Shown here piece after piece: positions 1 through 7,173 of a DNA stretch of 34,531 bases. Position numbers and translations under genes: made by a program. Source of the stretch: Betaproteobacteria bacterium. GTDB lineage: Bacteria > Pseudomonadota > Gammaproteobacteria > Burkholderiales > Burkholderiaceae. Under the pieces are notes generated by a model. That model saw only the letters and a program-made list of their open reading frames with translations, had not been told where the DNA came from and did no database searches. Every line of letters begins with the position of its first letter. Positions within the stretch are counted from its first letter, which is position 1. Location: contig RFMZ01000143.1 of NCBI GenBank assembly GCA_009927445.1, positions 1-34,531 on the forward strand, given 5' to 3'.

Positions 1-221
1 CGTGGAAAACCGACAATAGTAATCACTAGGTCCGAATGAGCTGCAAGCTCTCCAGGTGTATCAAACCAGGTTGCCCCTCTACTAATCAATCCGTCTGCTT
101 TACTTTTTGTACGGTTATACACATTGAGCGCAAATCCACCAGCCAGTAAATGCCCTGCCATACTCTGGCCCATGATTCCTAAGCCAATAAATCCGATTGT
201 TTTAATTGTGGACCCAGTCAT
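1..221 (-). CDS. 3-hydroxyisobutyrate dehydrogenase family NAD(P)-binding protein, N-terminus only
   Basis: This is the first 73 codons of a gene that runs off the left edge. Read from the ATG at 221, the protein has the Rossmann fingerprint GFIGLGIMGQSMAGHLL, followed by VYNRTKSKA and the start of an LVITIVG strand. This is the N-terminal NAD(P)-binding half of beta-hydroxyacid dehydrogenases (3-hydroxyisobutyrate dehydrogenase, tartronate semialdehyde reductase, GLYR-type enzymes). An AGGAAAT ribosome binding site sits seven to eight bases before the ATG. Substrate-specific parts, including the catalytic lysine, lie outside the window, so only the superfamily can be named. It lies 89 bases downstream of the SUMF1-fold gene on the same strand, with an inverted repeat between them, so co-transcription is uncertain. 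Confidence 0.85.
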   Translation of the reverse strand, partial: MTGSTIKTIGFIGLGIMGQSMAGHLLAGGFALNVYNRTKSKADGLISRGATWFDTPGELAAHSDLVITIVGFP

Positions 222-272
222 TATTGATTTCCTGTCTATGGTTATTAAGCGATTACTGCTAGCACTATTTTG

Positions 273-316
273 CCATAAGACCCTCCGTTAGAAGTTCTAA
301 TGAATAGGTCTTATGG
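273..316 (-). terminator. Inverted repeat at the 3' end of the SUMF1-fold gene
   Basis: CCATAAGACC (273-282) is exactly complementary to GGTCTTATGG (307-316), giving a 10-bp stem. The intervening 24 bases contain TTAGAA-G-TTCTAA, which can form a small inner hairpin. The stem overlaps the stop codon at 311-313. There is no good T-run on either side, so it may be a weak terminator, an mRNA-stabilising end structure or a protein site. Confidence 0.4.
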
Positions 317-1108
317 TTTCTCAGATAACGCCGCTGATGAAGCATCTTTTACGCAACGAAATCCAATATAAACTACCGTTGTATCGTTTGGCTTGGTAGC
401 AACATTACTCTCGAGTTGTTGTTCTGGCCCATACCACCATGATGCACCGCGCGTAATCGACTGGCCACTATTAGATGATGCAGTCCATTCCCAAACATTC
501 CCTCCCATGTCAAATAAACCATTTACACCAGGCTTTGTAGTTCCAACGAAAACATGTCCAGTCCCCCTATTCAGGGCACCCTTTGGCGCAACACCCTGAT
601 GCTCAGCACAGCCAGCTAAACAGTGCGATCCTCGTGCAGTATCACCGTTTGGATATTGGTAACGGCGCCCAGAAATAAAACCATCTTTAGGCTGAGAACG
701 TTGCTCTAAGTATGCTGCCATAACCCATTCTGAATCGGTTGGTAAGCGCTTACCGTAAAAACGGCAGATCGTTTGCGCTTCTTGCGCATTGAGATGAACT
801 GCGGGCTCTAGATCATTCGCTGTAACGCCATAGGGTGTTCGCCATGACCAACCCGGCTTTTTAACAAAACCCATTTCATAAGATAAGCCTCCCCCCTGCG
901 TTTCAGCAGCACTTCGAAACCCAGTTACCTGGGCATAACGCTTGACCTCCCCAATCGTCATTTCAGTCAGATCCCAAAAGATGTTACCAATCTTGACATT
1001 CGCAATCTGCGATTGCGGATTCTGAGCGAATACTCCAAAACCAATCAACAAAATCACTGTATAAAACAATGTCTGTATACTTTTCTTAATGCCCGAAATG
1101 AGCTGCAT
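311..1108 (-). CDS. Secreted SUMF1/formylglycine-generating-enzyme-fold protein
   Basis: A 265-residue protein with a cleavable signal peptide (about residues 1-28, ending FGVFA before QN), so it is probably periplasmic. The rest matches the SUMF1/FGE-sulfatase fold: GKRLPTDSEW (119-128), GGNVWEWTA (202-210), RGASWW (220-225) and GFRCV near the end, at about the normal domain size. In true formylglycine-generating enzymes two copper-binding cysteines lie just after the RGGSW-like strand. Here that stretch reads WWYGPEQQLESN with no cysteine, so sulfatase activation is unlikely and a binding or structural role is more plausible. Other cysteines are at 115, 163, 167 and 252. An AAGGA ribosome binding site precedes the ATG by about nine bases. 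It is divergent from the first Bug receptor. The function is not known. Confidence 0.8.
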   Translation of the reverse strand: MQLISGIKKSIQTLFYTVILLIGFGVFAQNPQSQIANVKIGNIFWDLTEMTIGEVKRYAQVTGFRSAAETQGGGLSYEMGFVKKPGWSWRTPYGVTANDLEPAVHLNAQEAQTICRFYGKRLPTDSEWVMAAYLEQRSQPKDGFISGRRYQYPNGDTARGSHCLAGCAEHQGVAPKGALNRGTGHVFVGTTKPGVNGLFDMGGNVWEWTASSNSGQSITRGASWWYGPEQQLESNVATKPNDTTVVYIGFRCVKDASSAALSEKP

Positions 1109-1230
1109 GAACTAATATCCTTTCCGCTATATATTTAAATCAGCATAAAGCATCTATCGTTAAATAATTTCAATTATCCTTAAAAATATACTATAGTCAT
1201 ACCAAATACAAACAAATAACTGGAGCCAAA
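1109..1230. promoter_or_regulatory. Divergent AT-rich intergenic region
   Basis: These 122 bases separate the SUMF1-fold gene from the first Bug receptor and must hold promoters for both. TATACT (1187-1192) and TATAGT (1192-1197) are good -10 candidates for the plus-strand gene. No convincing -35 box sits at the right distance, so the assignment is tentative. TGGAG at 1221-1225 serves as ribosome binding site for the TTG start at 1231. Confidence 0.35.
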
Positions 1231-2241
1231 TTGAGAGCCTTCATCTATAAAAATTCTAACCAATACATTATCTTCTGGACCACTATTTTTCTTGGGCTGG
1301 TTAGTTTTCTCTCGGTAAGCACAAATACCCATGCACAAAATACCTACCCCAATAAACCCCTTAAATTAATCGCGCCATTTCCACCCGGTGGTACTAGTGA
1401 TATTCTTGGTCGCATCCTTGCGCAAAAATTAAGCGATACCCTAGGCCAAAGTATGATCGTTGAAAACAAGGGTGGAGCATCTGGCAACATCGGTCATGAA
1501 TACGTCATGAAAGCCAACCCTGATGGCTATACCCTCATATTATCTAGCAGTGGAGTGGTGGTTAATAATCCGCATCTATTTAAGCAACTCAACTTTAATT
1601 GGTATGTCGATTTCGTGCCAATTTCAATGGTGGCTACAGCCGGTCAAGTTCTTGTTGTTCACCCCAGTGTGCCAGTTAAATCAGTTGCTGAACTAACTGC
1701 TATGGCAAAAGCCAAACCAGGATCTATCAATTTTGGCTCTGGCGGTAAAGGAATCTCCTCCCACATTACCGGTGAACTTTATAAAGCGGCAGCAGGTATT
1801 GATATCGTACACATTCCGTATAAAGGTTCTGGGCAAGCAGTCGCCGATGTGGCCGCTGGACAAATTCAAATGGTTTTTTCTGACATGGCTCCCGCTGTCG
1901 CACTCATTAAGGGTGGCAAACTTCGCCCACTAGCAGTGACTTCTACCCAACGATCGAATATCATGCCAGAAATTCCAACGATGATTGAAGCCGGCTACCC
2001 TAATTTCGAATCCGTAGTTTGGTGGTCTTTAGCAGCCCCCAAAGGTACTCCCCAAACCGTTATTCAGCGTCTCAATGCCGATTTATCAAAAATCATGGTC
2101 TCCGCTGAAATCAAAGAGGCCTTCGATAAACTGGGCATCACGCCGTTACACAGCACCCCAGCCCGCGTTCATGAAATTGCTAAACGAGATTCTCCGATCA
2201 TTGGCGAACTACTCAGAAAGTCTGGGGTAGAAAAGGAGTAA
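1231..2241 (+). CDS. Bug/TctC-family periplasmic solute receptor (copy 1)
   Basis: A 336-residue periplasmic binding protein of the Bug family (tripartite tricarboxylate transporter receptor), the type that captures small carboxylates for TctAB-like permeases. An N-terminal hydrophobic segment followed by NTHAQ gives a signal peptide of about 35 residues. The mature start YPNKPLKLIAPFPPGGTSD is the classic Bug signature, and SGNIG plus the VHIPYKGSG loop are also present. The start is TTG, chosen because TGGAG lies five bases upstream and the signal peptide needs this N-terminus; no ATG precedes the conserved region. No TctA/TctB genes are in the window, as is usual for orphan Bug genes in Burkholderiales. 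It is closely related to the next gene, indicating tandem duplication. The ligand cannot be predicted. Confidence 0.93.
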   Translation: MRAFIYKNSNQYIIFWTTIFLGLVSFLSVSTNTHAQNTYPNKPLKLIAPFPPGGTSDILGRILAQKLSDTLGQSMIVENKGGASGNIGHEYVMKANPDGYTLILSSSGVVVNNPHLFKQLNFNWYVDFVPISMVATAGQVLVVHPSVPVKSVAELTAMAKAKPGSINFGSGGKGISSHITGELYKAAAGIDIVHIPYKGSGQAVADVAAGQIQMVFSDMAPAVALIKGGKLRPLAVTSTQRSNIMPEIPTMIEAGYPNFESVVWWSLAAPKGTPQTVIQRLNADLSKIMVSAEIKEAFDKLGITPLHSTPARVHEIAKRDSPIIGELLRKSGVEKE

Positions 2242-2320
2242 AAGGAACCGATTCCTCATTTAACCTAGCACTTGTCCTAATAGTATTTTTTGTATATTAA
2301 TTCATACTGAACAGAATGAA

Positions 2321-2355
2321 TCTATTGGAACTCCGCCTGCAATAGATATTTTTTT
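2321..2355 (+). terminator. Intrinsic terminator between the two Bug receptors
   Basis: TCTATTG (2321-2327) pairs with CAATAGA (2340-2346) around a 12-base loop, and is followed directly by TA and seven T (2349-2355). This is a short but well-formed intrinsic terminator for the first Bug gene, or an attenuator 30 bases ahead of the second. Confidence 0.55.
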
Positions 2356-2384
2356 GATTCGGACTTATTTTTTAGGGAATTATT

Positions 2385-3392
2385 ATGCGAAATTTAACTA
2401 TTCGAAATACCCTTCGTTCGCATTGGATTAGTCGTTTATGGATTTTTTCTATCCTAAGTATTACTGCAGTATCAATCGCTTACGCTCAGTCAACCTTTCC
2501 TAACCGACCCATTAAATTTATTGCACCGTTTCCTCCAGGAGGCACCAGCGATGTGATTGGTCGTATCATGGCTCAAAAATTAAGCGACGCCCTAGGTCAA
2601 TCCGTTATTGTAGAAAATCGCCCAGGAGCATCTGGCAATATCGGTCATGATATTGCTGCAAAGGCGGCCCCAGATGGCTATACTCTCCTACTATCAAACA
2701 GTAGTACCGTAGTCAATAATCCACACCTGTTTAAACAAATGAGTTTTGATTGGTACAAAGACTTTAGCCCAATCTCGATGGTCGCTATTGCTGGTCTAGT
2801 CCTTGTTGTTCATCCGAGTGTGCCAGTAAAAAGCGTCAGCGAACTAACCACACTCGCTAAATCCAAGCCAGGTCAGCTGAATTTTGGCTCTGGTGGTAAA
2901 GGAATTCAGTCGCATATCAGTGGAGAGATGTATAAAACGGCCGCGAATGTTGACATCGTTCACATTCCCTATAAAGGCACGGGCGTCGCAGTTGCAGACT
3001 TGGTTGCTGGGCAAATCCACATGGTCTTCTCTGATATGGCACCAGCAGTACCATTTATTAAAGCCAATAAGCTACGCGCTCTAGCGGTGACATCGCCACA
3101 ACGATCGACAACCCTACCAGATCTACCAACGATGATCGAACTTGGCTTTCCTAATTTCGAGGCAGCTAATTGGTGGTCAATCGTAACTTCCAAAGGTGTC
3201 CCAAATAACATTATTGAACGTATCAACCAAGAACTGGGCAAAATAATGACTTCTCAGGAAATCAAAGACTCCTTTGAAAAACTTGGAGTTACGCCACTTT
3301 ATAGTGAACCGAGTAAAGTCTTTGAACTGTCGCGTAAAGAATCGCCTATTGTTGGTGAAATCCTCAGAAAAGCTGGGGTTGAAAAAGAGTAA
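2385..3392 (+). CDS. Bug/TctC-family periplasmic solute receptor (copy 2)
   Basis: A 335-residue paralog of the preceding gene. They share FPPGGTSD, GASGNIGH, NNPHLFKQ, LVVHPSVPVKSV, LNFGSGGKGI or its close variant, and nearly the same C-terminal end (R-K-[SA]-G-V-E-K-E). The signal peptide ends around SIAYAQ, giving a periplasmic receptor for a small organic acid or similar ligand. An AGGGA ribosome binding site (2374-2378) lies six bases before the ATG. The stop codon is separated by only one base from the stop of the convergent methyltransferase, so the two transcripts must overlap. Differences are concentrated in the C-terminal half (for example NWWSIVTSKGVPNN against VWWSLAAPKGTPQT), which is compatible with changed ligand choice, though this is inference. 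Confidence 0.93.
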   Translation: MRNLTIRNTLRSHWISRLWIFSILSITAVSIAYAQSTFPNRPIKFIAPFPPGGTSDVIGRIMAQKLSDALGQSVIVENRPGASGNIGHDIAAKAAPDGYTLLLSNSSTVVNNPHLFKQMSFDWYKDFSPISMVAIAGLVLVVHPSVPVKSVSELTTLAKSKPGQLNFGSGGKGIQSHISGEMYKTAANVDIVHIPYKGTGVAVADLVAGQIHMVFSDMAPAVPFIKANKLRALAVTSPQRSTTLPDLPTMIELGFPNFEAANWWSIVTSKGVPNNIIERINQELGKIMTSQEIKDSFEKLGVTPLYSEPSKVFELSRKESPIVGEILRKAGVEKE

Positions 3393-3393
3393 T

Positions 3394-4569
3394 TTAGTTA
3401 CCTTGTAAGCGCCATAAAGAGGTTATTTCTTTAGACCTTACTTCATAAAGAGTATCCTCTTGATCTCTTACCCGCCCATGCACGGGGCGAGCATCAATTC
3501 GCCCCACGACCTTCAAACCACCCAAGGCTATCCACTCCAAAAGTTGGTCTCTTGATCGCAAGTTTAAATGCTCGGCAATGTCAGATATAACCAACCACGC
3601 TTCGCCACCAATATTTAAATGGTCTCTCACTCCACTCAAAAAACTACGCAACATCGTCGCTTTAGAATCATATACAGCAGAGTCCAACAATGAACTCGGT
3701 TCGGCAACTATCCACGGTGGATTACAAACAATTAAATCTGCTCGACCTGGAGGAAACAAGTCTGACTGTATCACCTGAATACGTTCTTGCATTTCGAATG
3801 AAAGAATATTCGCTCTTGCACAAAAAACAGCTCGTTGATAAAGATCTGTAGCTGTAATTTCTAATAAGCCTCGTTTGGCTAGAATCGCTGCTAATACTCC
3901 GGTACCAGTGCCAATGTCATAAGCAGATTTCCAATTGGGGGATAAGGGCGCTTTATCAACTAAGTCAAGGTACTCAGACCGTACCGGCGAAAAAACTCCA
4001 AAATGCGGATAAATTCGTCGACTAAGTTGTGGAATTAGTACACCTTTTTTTCGCCATTCGTGAGCACTAACGATGGCCAGCAAAGCTCTTAGAGAAATCA
4101 CACTATCAATCTGCGATGATCCAAAAACTTGCTCACATGCTAAGGCTACATCTTGCGCTCTTGGTAATTGAATCACATAGTCAGCACTTAAGGGAACTAA
4201 TAGTTGATTGAGAACTCTCGCACGCTTTTCTTGGATGGCCCGCTGCTCAAAAAAAACTTCCTGAAAACTCTTGTTTATTTTTATTTGATTACTTCTTGGT
4301 TGTCGTAAACTTCGACGAGATAAGGCTTGCAATAGGTTTCTTGCATTAGGAAAATCTGATCGCCAAAGAAGTGCTTTGCCATCAAACGCCAATTGATAGG
4401 CCTGATCAGCCTTAATCGTATCTTTTGTAACAACAACTTCGGAAGGCGAAGGATGATTCGACGCTGTGCGCCACTGGGCTGATTTTTTAGTCCCGTCCTC
4501 TAGCCAAGTAACCATGTCATGGTCTAATTTCTTAGAGGTGTCTTGGTAACTCTCAAAAGACTCCTTCAT
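3394..4569 (-). CDS. HemK-type SAM-dependent methyltransferase
   Basis: A 391-residue class I methyltransferase. The SAM-binding motif I is DIGTGTGV (218-225), the acidic strand-2 end is ATDLY (240-244), and the catalytic NPPW is at 283-286. NPP[YFW] is typical of N-methyltransferases acting on glutamine amides, adenine or guanine (PrmC, RlmG and related RNA enzymes). The roughly 200-residue N-terminal region, including LLWRSDFPNARNLL, is not recognised but may bind substrate. The exact substrate, whether protein or RNA, cannot be read from sequence. No Shine-Dalgarno precedes the ATG at 4569. Instead the ATG overlaps the stop of a Bug-gene remnant (TCATGA), suggesting the gene was once translated by coupling to that gene. 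An internal ATG at codon 19 is a less likely start. Confidence 0.85.
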   Translation of the reverse strand: MKESFESYQDTSKKLDHDMVTWLEDGTKKSAQWRTASNHPSPSEVVVTKDTIKADQAYQLAFDGKALLWRSDFPNARNLLQALSRRSLRQPRSNQIKINKSFQEVFFEQRAIQEKRARVLNQLLVPLSADYVIQLPRAQDVALACEQVFGSSQIDSVISLRALLAIVSAHEWRKKGVLIPQLSRRIYPHFGVFSPVRSEYLDLVDKAPLSPNWKSAYDIGTGTGVLAAILAKRGLLEITATDLYQRAVFCARANILSFEMQERIQVIQSDLFPPGRADLIVCNPPWIVAEPSSLLDSAVYDSKATMLRSFLSGVRDHLNIGGEAWLVISDIAEHLNLRSRDQLLEWIALGGLKVVGRIDARPVHGRVRDQEDTLYEVRSKEITSLWRLQGN

Positions 4570-4724
4570 GAATTGGCAACAGCGCCTGATTTTTTGATTA
4601 TCTCAGCCCATTTCTTAGTCTTTGATTGGATAACTTTACTATATTGCAATCCATCACCTAAGGTGGGTAAAGCCCCCTCATACACGGATCGACTTAAAAA
4701 TAGTAGATTGAAATTTACCAACAT
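4566..4724 (-). pseudogene. C-terminal remnant of a Bug/TctC receptor
   Basis: A 52-codon open frame from ATG 4724 to TGA at 4566-4568. Its last 25 residues, SKVIQSKTKKWAEIIKKSG followed by AVANS, match the invariant end of Bug receptors (a K-x-x-K-W-x-x-[IV]-[IVL]-K-x-[SA] helix). The preceding residues up to GALPTLGDG also fit that family. The other roughly 280 residues of a receptor are missing, so this is a truncated gene. Its stop overlaps the methyltransferase start by TCATGA, so it may still act as a leader peptide that delivers ribosomes to that start. A GAGG lies about 11 bases before the ATG, so translation is possible. Confidence 0.65.
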
Positions 4725-4878
4725 GAGAAGAGGTCCTCTAAATTGAAAATGAATGCTTAATTAAAGATACAACACAATTATTTGTCAAAAACCCACGCTG
4801 TATGCTGGTGTGTCGTTTGAATCGTTACATCATATTACGCTATTCATAATAGCAAAACCCTATGTCGATGAAACAACA
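4725..4878. other. AT-rich stretch without a gene
   Basis: No coding frame with recognisable content is seen on either strand. It must hold the promoter for the methyltransferase/remnant pair on the minus strand and probably one for the structured region ahead of the Abi gene. CATAAT (4845-4850) is a plausible plus-strand -10 box, but no matching -35 box is clear. Confidence 0.3.
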
Positions 4879-5057
4879 GGCTGAACTTTTTGAAATTTTA
4901 TTCGTCTTCAATTGAAGATTCAGCCCTTATTGATTCTAATCAATAGACACACATCTAAAATGGCTTTTAAAATTTTGAGGAAGCATGTACAATTCTCTCA
5001 ACATATCCACCATGCCTCTCATTGACGCACACTTTGGTGGATTTTTTTTGAGAGATT
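4879..5057 (+). ncRNA. Candidate structured RNA upstream of the AbiF-like gene
   Basis: Within 180 bases there are three potential helices. The first is GGCTGAA (4879-4885) with TTCAGCC (4919-4925), enclosing the 14-base palindrome TCTTCAATTGAAGA (4905-4918). The second is TATTGAT-TCTA-ATCAATA (4928-4945), a perfect 7-bp stem with a 4-base loop. The third is the large hairpin at 4994-5055. From memory of the family, Abi_2/AbiF genes are often preceded by a conserved small RNA that behaves like the RNA antitoxin of a type III toxin-antitoxin pair. This stretch is in the right place and density, but I have not matched it to a known RNA model. The ends given are those of the outermost helices. 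Confidence 0.45.
4994..5055 (+). promoter_or_regulatory. Hairpin with T8 run that covers the AbiF ribosome binding site
   Basis: The outer stem is TCTCTCAA (4994-5001) with TTGAGAGA (5048-5055). The inner stem is TCCACCA (5006-5012) with TGGTGGA (5035-5041), around a 22-base loop. Eight T (5042-5049) follow the inner stem at once, so the inner stem plus U-tract could be an intrinsic terminator for an upstream RNA. In the read-through form the outer stem buries GAGAG (5050-5054), the only Shine-Dalgarno-like sequence for the TTG start at 5061. Both readings would limit expression of the downstream gene. Confidence 0.55.
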
Positions 5058-5060
5058 CTA

Positions 5061-6029
5061 TTGTATACATTCAAAAAGACAGCACTTGACCAGGTCGAAT
5101 ATTTAAAGCATCTTCGAAGAAAGAACCTAGAGATTAATAATGATATTGAGGTAATTAATCATTTAAATAGTATTAGTCACTTTAGACTATCCGCTTATAT
5201 GCATACCTTTTATCAACCAAATGATCCGGAGAAAAAGTTTATTGCGGGCACCAACTTTAATGATGTCATCAAACTATATCTTTTTGATAAAAATTTACGG
5301 CTCCTTATCTTAAATCCAATCGAAAGTATTGAGATTGCTCTTCGTACTCAAGTTGCGAGTGCCTTAGCGAAAAATCATGGGCCGCTTGGATACCTCAATC
5401 CAAAGATTTTTGACAGTCGATATAACCATCAAAAGTTAATTGAGCTTGTTACTCGACAATCTTACCTACAAAATTTAGATATTTTCAAGAAAAACTATAC
5501 AACTAAAAATCCTAAGGATCCCTCGCAAACTCCAATTTGGATGGCTGTAGAGTTCCTCACTCTTAAAGAAGTTTCTACTTTATTTAGCAATCTCAAATTA
5601 TCAAGCGATACTCAAATTATGGAGGCCCACTTTGGTTGGAAGTTCCCCCTCCTGAAATCCTGGTTTCGCAGTGTTTCTGATTTACGGAATTTATGCGCGC
5701 ATCATTCTAGAGTTTGGAACCGCGAATTTGGTAGTATCCCAGAAACTCCACGGAAAAATCCTTACAACTGGCCATCTATTCCAAATTTTATTTCTATCCC
5801 AACAAAAACAAGCAAATCGCAATTTTTAAATCCCCAACGTAGACTTTACTTTCAGTTGATCGTGATTCAAGCTTTAATCAAAAAAATTCTACCGATTAAT
5901 AACTGGGCTAATAATTTAATACATTTACTCGAAAGGAATCATCATGTTTCTAAATTACACATGGGATTCCCAAACGATTGGGAATCCCAAAAATTTTGGG
6001 TAAGTCCGAACGTTTACCAATCTCTTTAA
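5061..6029 (+). CDS. Abi_2 (AbiD/AbiF-like) HEPN-domain abortive infection protein
   Basis: A 322-residue protein with the hallmark of the Abi_2 family: LRNLCAHHSRVWNRE at 208-222, containing the HEPN RNase pair R209 and H214 (R-x4-H). The N-terminal helices (INHLNSISHFRLSAY, 32-46) match the usual FL..I.YYRLSGY block, and FDKNLRLLILNPIESIEIALR (75-95) matches the conserved central helices. The length is normal. Proteins of this family abort phage infection, and HEPN members usually cleave RNA. The start is TTG at 5061: an in-frame stop lies at 5049-5051, no ATG precedes the conserved N-terminus, and GAGAG sits six bases upstream inside a hairpin. The gene is visibly richer in A and T than its neighbours and has no operon partner of known function, which suggests horizontal acquisition. 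The family call is firm; the RNA target is unknown. Confidence 0.88.
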   Translation: MYTFKKTALDQVEYLKHLRRKNLEINNDIEVINHLNSISHFRLSAYMHTFYQPNDPEKKFIAGTNFNDVIKLYLFDKNLRLLILNPIESIEIALRTQVASALAKNHGPLGYLNPKIFDSRYNHQKLIELVTRQSYLQNLDIFKKNYTTKNPKDPSQTPIWMAVEFLTLKEVSTLFSNLKLSSDTQIMEAHFGWKFPLLKSWFRSVSDLRNLCAHHSRVWNREFGSIPETPRKNPYNWPSIPNFISIPTKTSKSQFLNPQRRLYFQLIVIQALIKKILPINNWANNLIHLLERNHHVSKLHMGFPNDWESQKFWVSPNVYQSL

Positions 6030-6071
6030 CTATGCTAATCTGCAAACTTATCCTCCTTCATAAAGACTACT

Positions 6072-6443
6072 ATGGATAGTCCAACTTACTCTAGACCATC
6101 TAAAAAAATAATCCTGCAAACTGAAGATACAACAAAGGCAAATCAACAGCCTAGTTTTTCGGAGATTCAAACGCAACAATTAACCGAATTATTGCAACTT
6201 GCAAAAGCAAAATATGCGCATCAAGAATTAACTGTCGCTGAGGTGCGGGCTAATTTTCATGAGGGACTTTCTGAGTCAGAAATACTTCGCATATTGACTG
6301 CCTTCCCCGAGGAGACAAGAGCTGATGTCGTAATGAACGCTCTAGCAAAAGGCAATATGCAAGCTGCTATGGCAAATCAACTACTATCGACCATCTCTTT
6401 ACTAAAGCGCTGGAGTGCGCAAGAAAAGCCGCATCAAGCTTAG
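6072..6443 (+). CDS. Small hypothetical protein
   Basis: A 123-residue soluble protein that I do not recognise. It has no signal peptide or membrane segment. The N-terminal 40 residues are polar and probably disordered. From about residue 42 (TQQLTELLQLAKAKYAHQ) onwards it looks wholly helical, with a short helix-loop-helix-like part (VRANFHEGLSESEILRIL) and an amphipathic C-terminus. It starts 42 bases after the Abi-like gene on the same strand, so it could be co-transcribed, but no Shine-Dalgarno is evident. Its stop lies three bases from the stop of the convergent DsbA-type gene. It might be an accessory to the Abi gene or an unrelated chromosomal gene; nothing decides. Confidence 0.6.
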   Translation: MDSPTYSRPSKKIILQTEDTTKANQQPSFSEIQTQQLTELLQLAKAKYAHQELTVAEVRANFHEGLSESEILRILTAFPEETRADVVMNALAKGNMQAAMANQLLSTISLLKRWSAQEKPHQA

Positions 6444-6446
6444 AGC

Positions 6447-7136
6447 TTAATCTTGCTTCGTGAGCAGTTGATTAAAGGCAGAAACAAAAGACTCCGTTGG
6501 TTGAGCCCCGGCCATTAAGTACTTACCATCTAATATAAATGACGGCACGGAGTGAATGCCTAAGTCCAAATAGTGCTGCTGCATATCACGAACCTCACTA
6601 TCAAACGCATTCTGATTAAGAACTTCAATGGCACGATCAGAATTCAAACCAGCTCTTGAAACTGCGGCGATGAGCGTAGTTTGCAAATCCATATTATCGC
6701 GCAGGCAAAAATAAGAGATCAGTAACTCTTTTTTTAATCGGCTCTGAGCTTCTAAGCCATTCTCTAAAGCAGCCCAGTGTAATAATCGGTGTGCATGAAA
6801 AGTGTTATAAATTCTTTTGCGCCCCTCTGGATGAAAATCAAAGCCCACCTCCTTGGCTCGTAAACGAATCTGCGCCTGATTTTTAGCCATCTGTGCTTGA
6901 TCAATCCCGTATTTCTCAGTCAAGTGCTCCATCGCATCTTGTCCACCCACCGGTAAATTAGGATTTAACTCAAATGGCTGAAAATGGACTTCAAATTTAG
7001 CCTGATCACCAATCTCTTGCATTGCTTGAGTTAAGGCCCCAAATCCTACGGCACACCAAGGACAAGCAACGTCAGAAACGACATCGATCTGAATAGTCCT
7101 TGCCTGAATAGTTCTTGCCTGAATAGTCCGTGTCAT
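6447..7136 (-). CDS. DsbA-family thioredoxin-fold oxidoreductase (FrnE-like)
   Basis: A 229-residue protein of the DsbA/2-hydroxychromene-2-carboxylate isomerase/FrnE group. The redox motif is ACPWC (about residues 24-28), after the first beta strand IDVVSDV. The family's helical insert and the cis-proline strand SVPSFILDGKYLMAGAQ are present. There is no signal peptide, so it is probably cytoplasmic, as FrnE-like proteins are. It would catalyse thiol-disulfide exchange or act on a glutathione-linked substrate. The N-terminus before the fold is a threefold 15-base repeat encoding RTIQA-type units, which looks like a recent expansion. It follows the FAD/Fe-S fusion gene by 37 bases on the same strand and may be transcribed with the cytochrome operon, although a hairpin lies at the junction. 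Confidence 0.85.
   Translation of the reverse strand: MTRTIQARTIQARTIQIDVVSDVACPWCAVGFGALTQAMQEIGDQAKFEVHFQPFELNPNLPVGGQDAMEHLTEKYGIDQAQMAKNQAQIRLRAKEVGFDFHPEGRKRIYNTFHAHRLLHWAALENGLEAQSRLKKELLISYFCLRDNMDLQTTLIAAVSRAGLNSDRAIEVLNQNAFDSEVRDMQQHYLDLGIHSVPSFILDGKYLMAGAQPTESFVSAFNQLLTKQD
7089..7133 (-). repeat. Three tandem 15-bp units in the 5' end of the DsbA-type gene
   Basis: On the plus strand the units are CTGAATAGTCCTTGC (7089-7103), CTGAATAGTTCTTGC (7104-7118) and CTGAATAGTCCGTGT (7119-7133), directly next to the start codon at 7134-7136. Being 15 bases long they stay in frame and add five residues each. Confidence 0.85.
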
Positions 7137-7173
7137 TTTGATGTGTGACCTGTTGTGTGACTACCAGGCAAGC

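Noticed and set aside
4543..4746. Plus-strand 67-codon open frame ahead of the Abi gene
   Set aside because: It is antisense to the methyltransferase start and the Bug remnant, whose minus-strand reading gives recognisable protein; this frame gives none.
4879..5057. CRISPR array near the AbiF-like gene
   Set aside because: Only inverted repeats are present; there are no regularly spaced direct repeats or spacers here or elsewhere in the window.
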